Part shown: one piece after another, positions 1 to 8,691 of the stretch
Position numbering within the stretch: the stretch's first letter is position 1
Layout: each line of letters starts with the position of its first letter
DNA from: Evansella halocellulosilytica
Lineage (GTDB): Bacteria; Bacillota; Bacilli; Bacillales; Salisediminibacteriaceae
Length of the DNA stretch: 64,000 nt
Reading direction: 5' to 3'
NCBI RefSeq assembly: GCF_002335745.1
Contig: NZ_NIST01000001.1
Coordinates: 1,646,039-1,710,038, forward strand
Made by a program: the position numbers and the translations under genes
Notes under the pieces: model-generated
Told to the model about the DNA's origin: nothing
The model's input: only the letters and a program-made list of their open reading frames with translations
The model's database searches: none

Positions 1-407
1 CTTCCTCTCCGATTATCCAAAAAGCTCTTTATTTGTTTATGAAAAGCGGTGATTTCGAAAGGCATATTCGGAGAATGAAGAAGGTGTATCAAGCGAAGCA
101 TCAGACGTTAATGAAATCTTTAAAGGAATCTTTTAACGACGAAATTGAAGTGATCGGTGAACGCTCAGGATTACATGTGTTAATGAAAGTAAAAGGAAAA
201 AGTGAGCAACAGTTAATTGCCAAAGCGATGCATCATCAAGTGAAAGTCTACTCATTATCAAAGTTCTGCTATAGTTCTGTAACGGATTGTGCGATGATTA
301 TGCTCGGTTTTGGAAAGCTTTCTGAAGAGGAAATTGCTGAAGGTGTTCGTCGGCTTCATAAAGCATGGATGAACGAATCAATTAGCGAAAAAGGAAGCAG
401 AGAATGA
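1..407 (+). CDS. MocR/GabR-family PLP-dependent regulator, C-terminal part (truncated by window edge)
   Basis: The reading frame is open from the first bases of the window, so only the last ~134 residues are present. The tail matches the end of the fold-type I aminotransferase domain of MocR/GabR regulators: an R-H-x-R-R-M stretch followed by a Y-x-x-K-H-x-x-L helix near the start, and a final segment with G-F-G-x-L and a terminal 'EGVRRLHKAW' helix. Such proteins pair an N-terminal GntR winged helix (not visible here) with a PLP-binding effector domain. The stop codon overlaps the next start (ATGA), so the downstream metallo-hydrolase is probably co-transcribed and translationally coupled. 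A plain class I aminotransferase cannot be excluded without the N-terminus. Confidence 0.75.
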   Translation, partial: SSPIIQKALYLFMKSGDFERHIRRMKKVYQAKHQTLMKSLKESFNDEIEVIGERSGLHVLMKVKGKSEQQLIAKAMHHQVKVYSLSKFCYSSVTDCAMIMLGFGKLSEEEIAEGVRRLHKAWMNESISEKGSRE

Positions 408-1216
408 TGAATAAACATTTCGTTGATAACTGGTATAAGGTTGAACAAATCAACTCGACGACATTTGTCATCCATGAACCGCGATATTGGCAAAAAAACA
501 ACCAGTACTTAATAATCGGCTCAGAGGCTGCCTTATTGTTTGATTCAGGATCTGGAAGAAGAAAAATGGCTCCGTTAATAGAGAAACTGACTAATAAGCC
601 CGTTATTTTATTTAATTCTCATGCCCATTATGACCATATAGGGAATAACAATGAATTTTCAAACATAGCGATGACCAATCTTGCAATTAACAAACAGCAA
701 ACTAAAGGTAATTTTTTTTCTCCGCAATGGAGCATTCGGCTATCACCGAAACGTTATTCCTTTCGAATTTCACACTGGTATGAGATACATGAATCGATCG
801 ACTTAGGTGACAGAAAGCTCACGATTCTGCCGTTGCCAGGTCACTCAAAAGATCATGTTGGATTGATGGACGAGAAGAATGGCTATATGTTTGTAGCTGA
901 TACACTTTATCACGCTCCGCTCATTGCAAACTTACCGACGGCGAATATCGTTGACTATTACACGAGTGCCAAACTATTAGATGATATTTATGAGAATCAC
1001 CAAATATTTGGAAATCATTACGCACATTCTCCATCAATTGGCCGGCAAGAGATACATGATTTGATCACGGTATGTGAACAAGCGACGGGCTATTCTCGTA
1101 GGTGGAAAGATTACGTAACTCCGTTTATCACATTTTCATATGGAACAATCAAAATGTATGTAAGTCACTCATCCTTAAATAAAGTTGATCAGGCTAGGAA
1201 AAAACAGTCTCATTAA
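404..1216 (+). CDS. MBL-fold metallo-hydrolase
   Basis: A 270-residue protein of the metallo-beta-lactamase superfamily. The metal-binding signature HAHYDH lies at residues 73-78, followed by a G-H-S motif near 147 (third His ligand) and a bridging Asp in 'VADTLYH' near 166. Length fits the single-domain glyoxalase II-like or general hydrolase group. No signal peptide is seen, so it is probably cytoplasmic. It starts at the ATGA overlap with the preceding MocR-type gene; a second in-frame ATG follows directly at 407. The substrate cannot be read from sequence. It ends 8 bases before a strong intrinsic terminator, making it the last gene of its unit. Confidence 0.8.
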   Translation: MMNKHFVDNWYKVEQINSTTFVIHEPRYWQKNNQYLIIGSEAALLFDSGSGRRKMAPLIEKLTNKPVILFNSHAHYDHIGNNNEFSNIAMTNLAINKQQTKGNFFSPQWSIRLSPKRYSFRISHWYEIHESIDLGDRKLTILPLPGHSKDHVGLMDEKNGYMFVADTLYHAPLIANLPTANIVDYYTSAKLLDDIYENHQIFGNHYAHSPSIGRQEIHDLITVCEQATGYSRRWKDYVTPFITFSYGTIKMYVSHSSLNKVDQARKKQSH

Positions 1217-1224
1217 AGCAAAAG

Positions 1225-1265
1225 AAGAATCCGCTTATCGTGATTGATAATCGGATTCTTTTTTA
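1225..1265 (+). terminator. Rho-independent terminator after the MBL hydrolase
   Basis: Perfect 9-bp stem AAGAATCCG / CGGATTCTT around an 18-nt loop, followed by a T run. Confidence 0.9.
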
Positions 1266-1280
1266 TATTATAGTCTTTAT

Positions 1281-1311
1281 AAACCGCTCGTTTTACGGAC
1301 CGATAGTTATT
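1281..1311. repeat. 31-bp direct repeat, copy 1
   Basis: Identical to 2148-2178 over 31 bases; it begins AAACCGCTCGTTTTACGGAC. The two copies bracket about 840 bp that contains two oppositely oriented copies of a dispersed intergenic element. Confidence 0.9.
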
Positions 1312-1416
1312 ATATTCTTTGTAAACCACAGGCTCTGCCAGTGTGAAAATAAACCTTTAAAGGTTGTATTCGTGAGATTTCTTTAAAAGTAACGAAATAG
1401 TTGGAAGGTATACTGC

Positions 1417-1493
1417 TTGCTTTCACCCCAGGGCACAAGTGCGACATCCGCTCTTACTTCACTTTGTTCGTATTCACGGTGTCTTCTTTGCCA
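1417..1493 (-). repeat. Dispersed intergenic element, partial inverted copy
   Basis: The reverse complement matches the last ~75 bases of the elements at 1858-2021 and 7839-8003 (shared core: GGCAAAGAAGACACTACGAA and, further on, GTCGCACTTGTGC), with scattered substitutions. Only the distal half is present. Confidence 0.8.
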
Positions 1494-1551
1494 CGGACGA
1501 ACGGTTGAGCTACTTCGATCAAGCTCGAAGGGATCTCAACTCGTCCGTTTT
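1493..1551. repeat. Long imperfect hairpin
   Basis: The arms ACGGACGA..TTGAG and CTCAA.TCGTCCGT pair around an inner CTTCG/CGAAG stem. It follows the inverted element directly. There is no terminal T run of terminator quality, so its role is unknown. Confidence 0.5.
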
Positions 1552-1857
1552 TCCGTAGGAAAGAGCTTTACTTCTTCGAAAATACACCGATTTGTCTCGA
1601 CGGATAATTGGCAGAGCCATACTAGTAGAGGAAGAGACAGTCCCAGTACCTTCCACCTTTTGATGACAACTTTATTTGCGTCATGTCATTTATTATCTTA
1701 AATGATGGATACGAAATGAACATAAATATCTTTGATAACAAAAGCCCATTCCCATTTAAATGAGATAAAAATGAGCTGAGATACAACTTCCCACAACGTT
1801 TTTTCTGCTATTAGTATGTCATTTAACTATCATCATGTACTCGAAAGAGCGCTAGGC

Positions 1858-2021
1858 GGTGACTCAGGCGGGAAAAGCAATCGTCGAAAATCCCCTAGGT
1901 GCATACAGTGTGGCACCTAGGAAGTTGAGGCATTGCCCGCCGCAAAGAAGACACTACGAATGCAAACGAAGTGCAGCACGAGTAGATGTCGCACTTGTGC
2001 TTTGGAGTGAAAGCGTCCGCC
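1858..2021 (+). repeat. Dispersed intergenic element, degenerate full copy
   Basis: Aligns end to end with 7839-8003: a GGTGACTC...GCGGGAA head, a central GAGG..GCCCGC segment, then an almost identical distal ~85 bases ending GAAAGCGTCCGCC. The head is more diverged than the tail. It resembles the GC-rich hairpin-forming repeats common between genes in Bacillaceae (from memory, not searched). Confidence 0.75.
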
Positions 2022-2147
2022 TTATAGCGATTTCGAATTCTATATGATTATGAAAAGGGATGTCCTCAAAATTCTTTTGGCACGGACCAAATGAATAAGG
2101 TCCCTTAAGGGACTCTGGTGGTAAAGTGCCCTTATAGGGCGAAATTA

Positions 2148-2178
2148 AAACCGCTCGTTTTACGGACCGATAGTTATT
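2148..2178. repeat. 31-bp direct repeat, copy 2
   Basis: Identical to 1281-1311; see copy 1. Confidence 0.9.
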
Positions 2179-2429
2179 TGTACCCTTCATTTTGTCGTCA
2201 TCACATTTTATTGTTCATAATACAAAGATAATTAAAAGGATTAGTACCAATGAATAATAGTCCTATTGTATCATTTGAACACCTATTGTATGATTCTTTA
2301 TGACTATGAAGGATATGACTAATAAAATACATTGCACAATTGACAGATGATTAACAGCATAGAACAAGAAATATAAACTAATGATTTTTAATGTCATTCT
2401 TTAAAAGTAAATGAGAGAAATGAGGGAAC

Positions 2430-4133
2430 ATGATGAAAGGGTTTTTGAAACGTATAAAGCTTGGTACAAAGTTAAATTTGTTAGTGATATCGATTATACT
2501 CGGTCTTTCGTTTGTAATGGGAGTTCTATTACATAACCAAATTACATCGGGGATAAAAGGAGCGGCCATTGAAAAGGCCGAATCTGACCTTGAGCTAGGA
2601 TACAATTATGTCGATGCTCGTTATCCAGGAGCTTGGCATGTTCAAGATGGAATGTTGTTTAAAGGTGATGTTCAAATAAATGAAAACTTTGATCTCGTTG
2701 ATGAAATTGGCGAGATGACCGGAGGAACAGTCACGATTTTCTTAGGCGATACTAGAGTAACAACAAATGTCATGGAAGGTGGGGAGAGAGCTGTTGGAAC
2801 GACTGCTTCAGAATATGTTGTTCAAACGGTTTTAGAGAACCAAGACATTTATGTTGGTGAAGCTGAAGTCGCTGGAAGTATGTATCAAACAGCGTATCAG
2901 CCGGTCGAAGACGAACATGGAGAAGTAATTGGCATGTGGTATGTTGGTGCATCTCAACACTTTGTTGACTCTACTATTAGCCAGGCACTTATTAGTTTCA
3001 TCGTTACTCTGATCGTTATGATTCTACTTGCTATCGTTATTTTACTTCTTTATACAAAGAGAATGACTCGACGCTTAGCTGCTGTTAAAGATTCACTCGA
3101 ATTAGCAGGTCAAGGAGATTTTACATCCACGATTGATGATGATGCTGATGATGAAATTGGTCAATTGAGTGTAAGCTTCAATAATATGAAAGTGAATTTA
3201 AAATCATTAATTCAAAACGTCGTAGACACTTCCGAACAAGTTGCTGCATCTGCGGAGCAATTAACAGCAAGTGCAGAGGAGACGAGTAAAGCAACAGACA
3301 GCATTGCCGGATCCATTCAAGAAGTGGCGGTAGGATCAGATAAACAAGTTGAAAATGTCCGTTATGTTACGGGTACTGTTAATGAAATTTCGACTGGTAT
3401 GGAACAGATTGCAAACAGCATCGATTTAGTGAATGAATCATCCATGACGACAAGTGAAAAATCAGAAGAAGGTGCTAATGTAATTGATAAAGTCGTGACG
3501 CAAATGCAGTTAATTAATGAAAAGACAACTTCAACTTCAAAAAGTGTTGAACAGTTAGGTTCAAAGTCTGATGAGATCGGTAAAATTATCGGCCTGATTA
3601 CAGATGTTGCTGAACAAACAAACTTATTAGCTTTAAATGCAGCAATCGAAGCAGCTAGAGCAGGGGAGCATGGTAAAGGGTTCGCAGTTGTAGCCGATGA
3701 AGTTAGAAAGTTGGCAGAACAATCGAGTGATTCAGCTGGACAAATTCGTTCCTTGATTGATGATATTCAAAATGGTATTAAAACGTCCGTGTCTTCGATG
3801 AGTGAAGGAAGAAAATCAGTAGAAGAAGGAATTGTTTTCGTTGATAATGCTGGGGAAACATTTGCAGATATTTCAAATGCGATTAATGGTGTTTCAACTC
3901 AAGTTCAAGAAGTTTCAGCAGCCGTTCAACAAATTACGTCGAGCACAGAAGAGATGCTAAGCTCAGTAAAAGAGTCTGGTAAAGTCGCAGAGAGTTCAGC
4001 TAGTAGTACACAAAGTGTTGCAGCATCAGCTGAAGAACAAAATGCGGCGATGCAGGAAATTTCAGCATCTGCAGAAACTCTAAGCCAATTGGCAGAAGAC
4101 TTACAGAGGTCAGTAAGAAACTTTACATTATAA
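2430..4133 (+). CDS. Methyl-accepting chemotaxis protein with a periplasm-type Cache sensor
   Basis: A 567-residue transducer. TM1 is at ~14-33, then an extracytoplasmic single-Cache-like sensor (~37-185, with the Y-x-x-x-Y-x-P-V-x-D-x-x-G-E-x-x-G-M-W-Y-V-G strand typical of sCache domains), TM2 at ~186-208, a HAMP linker (~209-262) and a long cytoplasmic coiled coil. The hairpin tip is the invariant signalling motif containing [19 protein letters not shown] (about residues 390-409). It should bind a small ligand outside the cell and control CheA through CheW. Its gene directly precedes cheA, so it probably feeds this local cluster. The start ATG at 2430 is the first of the ORF; the upstream GAGGGAAC is a modest ribosome binding site, and a second ATG follows 3 bases later. 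Confidence 0.93.
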   Translation: MMKGFLKRIKLGTKLNLLVISIILGLSFVMGVLLHNQITSGIKGAAIEKAESDLELGYNYVDARYPGAWHVQDGMLFKGDVQINENFDLVDEIGEMTGGTVTIFLGDTRVTTNVMEGGERAVGTTASEYVVQTVLENQDIYVGEAEVAGSMYQTAYQPVEDEHGEVIGMWYVGASQHFVDSTISQALISFIVTLIVMILLAIVILLLYTKRMTRRLAAVKDSLELAGQGDFTSTIDDDADDEIGQLSVSFNNMKVNLKSLIQNVVDTSEQVAASAEQLTASAEETSKATDSIAGSIQEVAVGSDKQVENVRYVTGTVNEISTGMEQIANSIDLVNESSMTTSEKSEEGANVIDKVVTQMQLINEKTTSTSKSVEQLGSKSDEIGKIIGLITDVAEQTNLLALNAAIEAARAGEHGKGFAVVADEVRKLAEQSSDSAGQIRSLIDDIQNGIKTSVSSMSEGRKSVEEGIVFVDNAGETFADISNAINGVSTQVQEVSAAVQQITSSTEEMLSSVKESGKVAESSASSTQSVAASAEEQNAAMQEISASAETLSQLAEDLQRSVRNFTL

Positions 4134-4186
4134 AAAGGATGTTCGCTGTCCAATATCTCATTGAAATATTGGGCAGTTCCTTTTAC
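4131..4186 (+). terminator. Hairpin between the transducer gene and cheA (possible leaky terminator)
   Basis: CTGTCCAATAT / AATATTGGGCAG stem followed by TTCCTTTT. The T tract is interrupted, so it may attenuate rather than stop transcription into cheA. Confidence 0.5.
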
Positions 4187-4212
4187 CCTTCATGAACAAG
4201 GAGTGATGGACG

Positions 4213-6204
4213 TTGGAAACTTCTCAATATCTAGATATGTTTATTGAAGAAAGTCAGGAGCACTTGCAGGCAATTAATGAGCATCTATTAAGCTTTGAAA
4301 AAGATCATGAAAATTTAACACTTGTGGATGAAATTTTTCGCTCCGCTCATACATTAAAAGGAATGTCAGCGACAATGGGATTCGAAGATTTAGCTAGCTT
4401 GACACACCAAATGGAAAATGTATTAGATGCTGTCCGAAATAAAAAAATCTCAGTAACAGAAGACATTATTGATATCGTTTTTGATGCTGTCGATCACCTC
4501 GAAAAAATGGTGACATCCATTACCGAAGGTGGCGACGGAAAACTAGATGTTTCACATGTTGTGGCTCAGCTTGAAAAGGTGGAAAAGGGAACGACAATCG
4601 ATCAGAATAACTCCGAGCAAACAATGGATAAAATGAGTACGGTGGTTCCTGCTCATACCTTTGATGAATATCAAAAAACCGTTATCTCACAAGCAGTTGA
4701 TCAAGGGTATGGAGTATATGAAATTGCTATTCAATTAGATGATCAATGCATGCTTAAAGGTGCAAGGGCTTATATGGTGTTTGAAGTATTAGAAAATAAA
4801 GGTGAGATTATTCAAAGTGTTCCATCTGTAGAAGAAATTGAACAAGAACAGTTTGAAAATACATTTTCAATCACATTTATAACCGAACAAAATGAAAAAT
4901 CGGTGAAGGATAGCATTTACCGCGTATCTGAAATTAAAGATGTCATGATTCAAAGAGTTTCATTAGAAGAATCAGCTTCTTCGCATTCAGAAAATGACAC
5001 TAAGCCTGATAAAGCAGATTTGAAAAAAGAAACGAACAACAAAAAAACGGAAAAAAGAATCCAAACAAAATCGATTCGCGTCAATTTAGAACGCATTGAT
5101 AAGCTGATGAATTCTTTTGAAGAATTATTAGTCGATAAAGCTCGGTTGGAACAAAGAGCAAGAGAAAAGAACGACCAGCCAATGGTAGAAATTATAGAAC
5201 AGATGAATAGAGCGTCAACTGACCTTCAAAATACAATTCTTGATATGCGAATGGTCCCGATTGATGAAGTGTTTAACCGTTTTCCAAAAATGGTCCGTAG
5301 TTTAACGAAAGAATTAGGAAAGAAAATCGAACTTGAAGTAACGGGAGCAGAAACCGAGTTAGATCGCACGATGGTTGACCAAATTGGTGATCCTTTAGTG
5401 CACCTCATTCGAAACTCTGTAGATCACGGGATAGAAGATCCTGTTGTACGAAAACAAGCAGGAAAAAAAGAAACAGGACATATTCATTTGAAATCATTCC
5501 ATAGTGGAAATGATGTCATCATCGAAATTGTCGATGATGGTGCTGGGATAGACAAAGAGAAAATTATAAAAAAAGCGGTTAACAAAGGGATTATTACATC
5601 AGAAAACCGTAAAGCGCTCACTGATCCTCAAGTGTTTGATTTATTGTTTGCTCCAGGGTTTAGTACCGCAGAACAAATCTCAGACATATCTGGAAGGGGT
5701 GTTGGATTAGATGTCGTAAAAAATACGATTGAATCATTGGGCGGCTCAATCGTGATTGAATCAAAGTTAGGAGAAGGGACTTCATTTTCAATCCAATTGC
5801 CTTTAACACTATCGATTATTACGGCTCTATTAGTCGATGTTCAAAATGAAACATATGCTTTGCCTTTAACTTCCATTAAGGAAACCGCTGTTATTACGAA
5901 GGATCAAATTAATCATGTACATAGTCAAACCGTTCTTCAATACAGAGATAAAGTGATTCCTCTTGTATTTCTTAGTGAAACGTTTGGTTTGAACAAAATA
6001 GATGCAGATGAATACTCAACGGTCATTGTTCATAAAGGCGAGAAACAAGTCGCTTTAGTCGTTGACGGTTTTATCGGGCAAAGGGAAATCGTCATTAAAG
6101 GATTAGGAAATTACTTAAATCAAGTATTTGCGATATCAGGATCAACAATCTTAGGTGATGGGGAAGTAGCATTAATCGTAGATTGCAATGCATTAATTTC
6201 ATAA
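4213..6204 (+). CDS. cheA: Chemotaxis histidine kinase CheA
   Basis: A 663-residue hybrid-domain kinase. P1/HPt domain with phospho-acceptor His46 in RSAHTLKG; a P2-like CheY-docking region (~145-245); a charged linker; the P3 dimerisation helix pair starting near 290 (IRVNLERIDKLMNSFEELL); HATPase domain with N box HLIRNSVDHG, G1 DDGAGID and G2 GRGVGLDVV; and a C-terminal CheW-like P5 domain. It phosphorylates CheY. The start is TTG at 4213, because AAGGAGTG lies 7 bases upstream; the nearby ATG at 4206 is out of frame. cheW follows 19 bases downstream. No CheB, CheR or CheD is nearby. Confidence 0.95.
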   Translation: METSQYLDMFIEESQEHLQAINEHLLSFEKDHENLTLVDEIFRSAHTLKGMSATMGFEDLASLTHQMENVLDAVRNKKISVTEDIIDIVFDAVDHLEKMVTSITEGGDGKLDVSHVVAQLEKVEKGTTIDQNNSEQTMDKMSTVVPAHTFDEYQKTVISQAVDQGYGVYEIAIQLDDQCMLKGARAYMVFEVLENKGEIIQSVPSVEEIEQEQFENTFSITFITEQNEKSVKDSIYRVSEIKDVMIQRVSLEESASSHSENDTKPDKADLKKETNNKKTEKRIQTKSIRVNLERIDKLMNSFEELLVDKARLEQRAREKNDQPMVEIIEQMNRASTDLQNTILDMRMVPIDEVFNRFPKMVRSLTKELGKKIELEVTGAETELDRTMVDQIGDPLVHLIRNSVDHGIEDPVVRKQAGKKETGHIHLKSFHSGNDVIIEIVDDGAGIDKEKIIKKAVNKGIITSENRKALTDPQVFDLLFAPGFSTAEQISDISGRGVGLDVVKNTIESLGGSIVIESKLGEGTSFSIQLPLTLSIITALLVDVQNETYALPLTSIKETAVITKDQINHVHSQTVLQYRDKVIPLVFLSETFGLNKIDADEYSTVIVHKGEKQVALVVDGFIGQREIVIKGLGNYLNQVFAISGSTILGDGEVALIVDCNALIS

Positions 6205-6223
6205 AAGGACAGGAGGGGAGAAG

Positions 6224-6718
6224 ATGGAAAAGATTATAGAAGATATGAAAGTTATCGTTTTTCAATTGGATAATGAAGAATATGGAATCGATGTTCAACA
6301 AGTAAAGTCAATTGAAAAACCTCAATCGATTACAAGGGTGCCACAAGCTCCTGAATATGTTGAAGGGGTCATTAATTTACGAGGGATTATTACGCCAATT
6401 ATAGATTTACGTAAAAGGTTTCAATTAGACAAGGTTGAACATACAAACCATACACGGATGATTATTATTACGATCAATGATATGGACCTTGGATTTATTG
6501 TTGATGGTGCTCATGACGTCATCGATATAGTAGCAGAATCAATCGCGCCTGCTCCAGAAGTTGTAACGGGTGAACGTGCACAACATTTTAATGGTGTTGC
6601 AAAACTGGAAAATCGTCTTTTACTGCTCCTTAACATCGAGAAAGTGATGACGGAAGAAGAAATCATTGAGATGAAAACAATGGAAGGCGTAGAGTCGGAG
6701 GATGATGACAGTGAGTGA
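6224..6718 (+). CDS. cheW: CheW-family coupling protein
   Basis: A 164-residue single CheW domain: N-terminal VFQLDNEEYGIDVQQVKSIE strand, the I-T-R-V-P-Q-A-P-E-Y-V-E-G-V-I-N-L-R-G core that binds transducer tips, and C-terminal hydrophobic strands ending in VEKVMT-like sequence. It bridges the transducer and CheA in the array. A strong GGAGGGGAG lies just upstream. Its 3' end carries the ribosome binding site of the next gene. It lies immediately after cheA in the same transcription unit. Confidence 0.93.
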   Translation: MEKIIEDMKVIVFQLDNEEYGIDVQQVKSIEKPQSITRVPQAPEYVEGVINLRGIITPIIDLRKRFQLDKVEHTNHTRMIIITINDMDLGFIVDGAHDVIDIVAESIAPAPEVVTGERAQHFNGVAKLENRLLLLLNIEKVMTEEEIIEMKTMEGVESEDDDSE

Positions 6719-7193
6719 AACTGCGGTTGTAAACAAACATAATATTGCAGTAAAAGAATGTACGAATAGCATGGTACAAAGTGTGAATGATGTTTTGCCT
6801 ATGAATAGTGAAATCGGCAAACCTGCTCTCATTAAAAAGCCTTATTATAAACGAGATTTAGGTGTCCTTATCGGACTTACTGGTGATTTAAGTGGACAAG
6901 TTTTAATTGAAGGAGAACATCCTTCTTTTAGCTTCATTGCTCAGCAGATGTTCGGTGCAGCAATTGAAGGTGAAATGCTGGAATCGTTTGTCGGTGAGCT
7001 GGGAAATATGATTTCAGGTAACATGGTGACCAATATTTCAGCAAGAGAGATTAATCTCGATATTTCCCCTCCAGCTGTCATCGTAGGAGAATCAAAGTTT
7101 ACAGCATTTGATAATGCGATCAACATTCCAGTAACAATAACAGCGTCAGAAACGATTAATATTATCATGATGATTAAACAGGAGGTTTTCTAA
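6711..7193 (+). CDS. CheX/CheC-like chemotaxis protein (probable CheY-P phosphatase or regulator)
   Basis: A 160-residue protein with the CheX fold signature: the helix motif E-x-x-x-E-L-G-N-M-I-S-G-N (about 100 residues in) supplies the conserved acidic and Asn residues that dephosphorylate CheY-P in this family; a single motif, rather than the two of CheC, favours CheX. The start chosen is GTG 6711: GGAGG at 6697-6701 lies 9 bases upstream of it but directly abuts the ATG at 6702, which is too close. The gene overlaps the end of cheW by 8 bases and its stop overlaps the cheY start. Signal termination for this cluster is its likely role. Confidence 0.8.
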   Translation: MSETAVVNKHNIAVKECTNSMVQSVNDVLPMNSEIGKPALIKKPYYKRDLGVLIGLTGDLSGQVLIEGEHPSFSFIAQQMFGAAIEGEMLESFVGELGNMISGNMVTNISAREINLDISPPAVIVGESKFTAFDNAINIPVTITASETINIIMMIKQEVF

Positions 7194-7546
7194 TGAGAAT
7201 TTTAGTAACTGATGATGCCGCGTTTATGCGGATGCAATTAAAAGATATTTTAACGAAATTAGGCCATGAAGTCGTTGGAGAAGCTGAAAATGGCAAAGTT
7301 GCAATCGACTTATATAAAGAGTTAAAGCCTGATTTAGTTACGATGGATATTACAATGCCGGAACTGGATGGGGTTAGTGCTTTAAAAGAAATTAAACAAG
7401 TTGACCCGAATGCAACGGTCATTATGTGTTCAGCAATGGGGCAGCAAAATATGGTCGTAGAAGCGATCCAAAGCGGAGCAAAGGACTTTATTGTTAAGCC
7501 ATTTAACCAAGAACGGATTAGTGAAGCGATTCAAAAAGTGGCTTAA
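7193..7546 (+). CDS. cheY: CheY-type single-domain response regulator
   Basis: A 117-residue receiver domain with no output domain. Acidic pocket Asp7/Asp8, phospho-acceptor Asp52 in VTMDITMPE, switch Ser80 in MCSAMG and Lys102 in VKPF are all present. Phosphorylation by the adjacent CheA would let it bind the flagellar switch or another target. AGGAGG lies 7 bases upstream of the ATG. It is the last gene of the cluster, followed by a strong terminator. The 'VSALKEI' helix and overall length are typical of Bacillus/Thermotoga-type CheY. Confidence 0.93.
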   Translation: MRILVTDDAAFMRMQLKDILTKLGHEVVGEAENGKVAIDLYKELKPDLVTMDITMPELDGVSALKEIKQVDPNATVIMCSAMGQQNMVVEAIQSGAKDFIVKPFNQERISEAIQKVA

Positions 7547-7574
7547 TTTACTCCCGCTTATTTCTCCTTGATTG

Positions 7575-7612
7575 AAAGCTTCTCATAAGCTATAAACTTG
7601 TGAGAAGCTTTT
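7575..7612 (+). terminator. Terminator of the chemotaxis cluster
   Basis: Stem AAAGCTTCTCATAAG / CTTGTGAGAAGCTTTT with a 7-nt loop. Confidence 0.9.
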
Positions 7613-7838
7613 GTATTACTAGGTTTTGGCACTGAAATTTAATGTGAAAAGTTGATTATTCTCCCTCACCACAAGCTCGACATTTTCCCCTTCTATGCAA
7701 ATAATAAAAATAGGTTGCAAAACATAATGATATAACCGTAACACCTTCCTGGTGAATAAGAATTTGAACAAAAACAATTCCTATTCTTATTAAAACAAGG
7801 TTTGAAGTAGAATCTTCTGTTCACTCGAAGAAGTGAAT

Positions 7839-8003
7839 GGTGGCGACTCCCGCGGGAATAGCGCGAGCTGAAGACCCCACAGGCGCTGGTCTTTGCGTTG
7901 AGGAGGCTGAGGCCGTGCCCGCGGCAAAGAAGACACTACGAATGCAAACGAAGTGCTGCATGAGTAGATGTCGCACTTGTGCTTTGGAGTGAAAGCGTCC
8001 GCC
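7839..8003 (+). repeat. Dispersed intergenic element, best-preserved copy
   Basis: A 165-bp GC-rich element: GGTGGCGACTCCCGCGGGAA head, GAAGACCCCACAGGCGC, GAGGAGGCTGAGGCCGTGCCC centre, GAAAGCGTCCGCC tail. Compared with the short form I remember from Bacillaceae, it seems to carry an extra ~65-bp block (GCAAAGAAGACAC to TGCTTTGGAGTG) between CCCGCGG and GAAAGCG. The same block is in the copies at 1858-2021 and (inverted) 1417-1493. The rest of the 7613-8214 gap shows no gene. Confidence 0.75.
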
Positions 8004-8214
8004 AGTAACGGATTCGAGTATTTACTCCACCAAGTTAAATCGAAAGATTTTTAGGGTTCATACAAAGAATAAATTAATTCATCACGGATTAAGGAAATAG
8101 TATATATTTTTATTTACGAAAATGGTTAAGTAAAAGTTAAAAAATGGCAGGGCATTCTTTCTTTATGGTCGAAATGAGTAAAGAGAAGATTCTAGCATGG
8201 AGGGGGTCATAAAA

Positions 8215-8673
8215 ATGAAATTGGCTGAAGCATTAATTTTGAGGGCTGACTATCAAAAGAGAGTCGAGCAATTAAACGAACGATTGATGAGAAATTCGAA
8301 AATACAAGAAGGCGATACTGCAGCTGAAGAGCCGCAGGAGCTATTAAAAGAGCTGGACGACTTATTCGGTAAGCTTGAGACGTTGATTAAACAAATTAGC
8401 AAAACGAATGCTAAGACTTCTTTTGATCATGAAAAATCATTAGCCGAAGCATTAATAGAAAGAGACATGGTCGGAAAAAAGCGAAAAGTGTTAAGTGAGT
8501 TACTTGATTCGGGAACGTTCAGGCATGACAGGTTTTCCCGGTCAGAGGTGAAATACATTTCAACATTTGACATTAAACGAACGCAAATACGAGTGGATGA
8601 TTTATCAAAACAATATAGAAAAATAGATACGAAGATTCAAGAAATCAACTGGCAAACAGAACTGTTAAAATAA
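8215..8673 (+). CDS. DIP1984 family protein
   Basis: A 152-residue, highly helical and charged protein recognised as DIP1984-family from its N-terminal M-K-L-A-E-A-L-I-L-R-A-D-Y-Q-K-R-V-E-Q-L helix, the T-L-I-K-Q-I-S-K-T-N-A-K-T segment, and the C-terminal I-D-T-K-I-Q-E-I-N-W-Q-T-E-L. It looks like a coiled-coil protein with no enzymatic motif and no secretion signal; its biochemical role is not established. The start chosen is ATG 8215, because the earlier in-frame ATG at 8197 contains the ribosome binding site GGAGGGGG itself. A tRNA-like element begins about 20 bases after its stop and may belong to the same transcript. Confidence 0.85.
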   Translation: MKLAEALILRADYQKRVEQLNERLMRNSKIQEGDTAAEEPQELLKELDDLFGKLETLIKQISKTNAKTSFDHEKSLAEALIERDMVGKKRKVLSELLDSGTFRHDRFSRSEVKYISTFDIKRTQIRVDDLSKQYRKIDTKIQEINWQTELLK

Positions 8674-8691
8674 CGATAGATGGTAGCTCTA

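Larger units (their letters stand above)
1266..2429. other. 1.16-kb gene-free, repeat-rich intergenic region
   Basis: No ORF here has a convincing ribosome binding site or family signature; short ORFs in this stretch fall inside repeats. It holds a 31-bp direct repeat (1281-1311 and 2148-2178), an inverted and a direct copy of a dispersed element, and a long hairpin at 1493-1551. The final ~250 bases are AT-rich and should contain the transducer promoter, which I could not fix; no clear SigD motif was found. Confidence 0.7.

Noticed and set aside
1417-1701. 94-codon plus-strand ORF in the 1.3-2.4 kb region
   Set aside because: It runs through the inverted dispersed element and a hairpin, has no ribosome binding site and an unnatural Ser/Cys-rich composition; treated as chance.
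1859-2190. Short ORFs on both strands over the second repeat copy
   Set aside because: They translate the dispersed element; the same sequence at 7839-8003 gives different frames and no conserved protein.
5226-5408. Antisense ORFs inside cheA, the purine genes, pcrA and ligA
   Set aside because: All lie opposite strongly supported genes, lack ribosome binding sites and show no recognisable domains.
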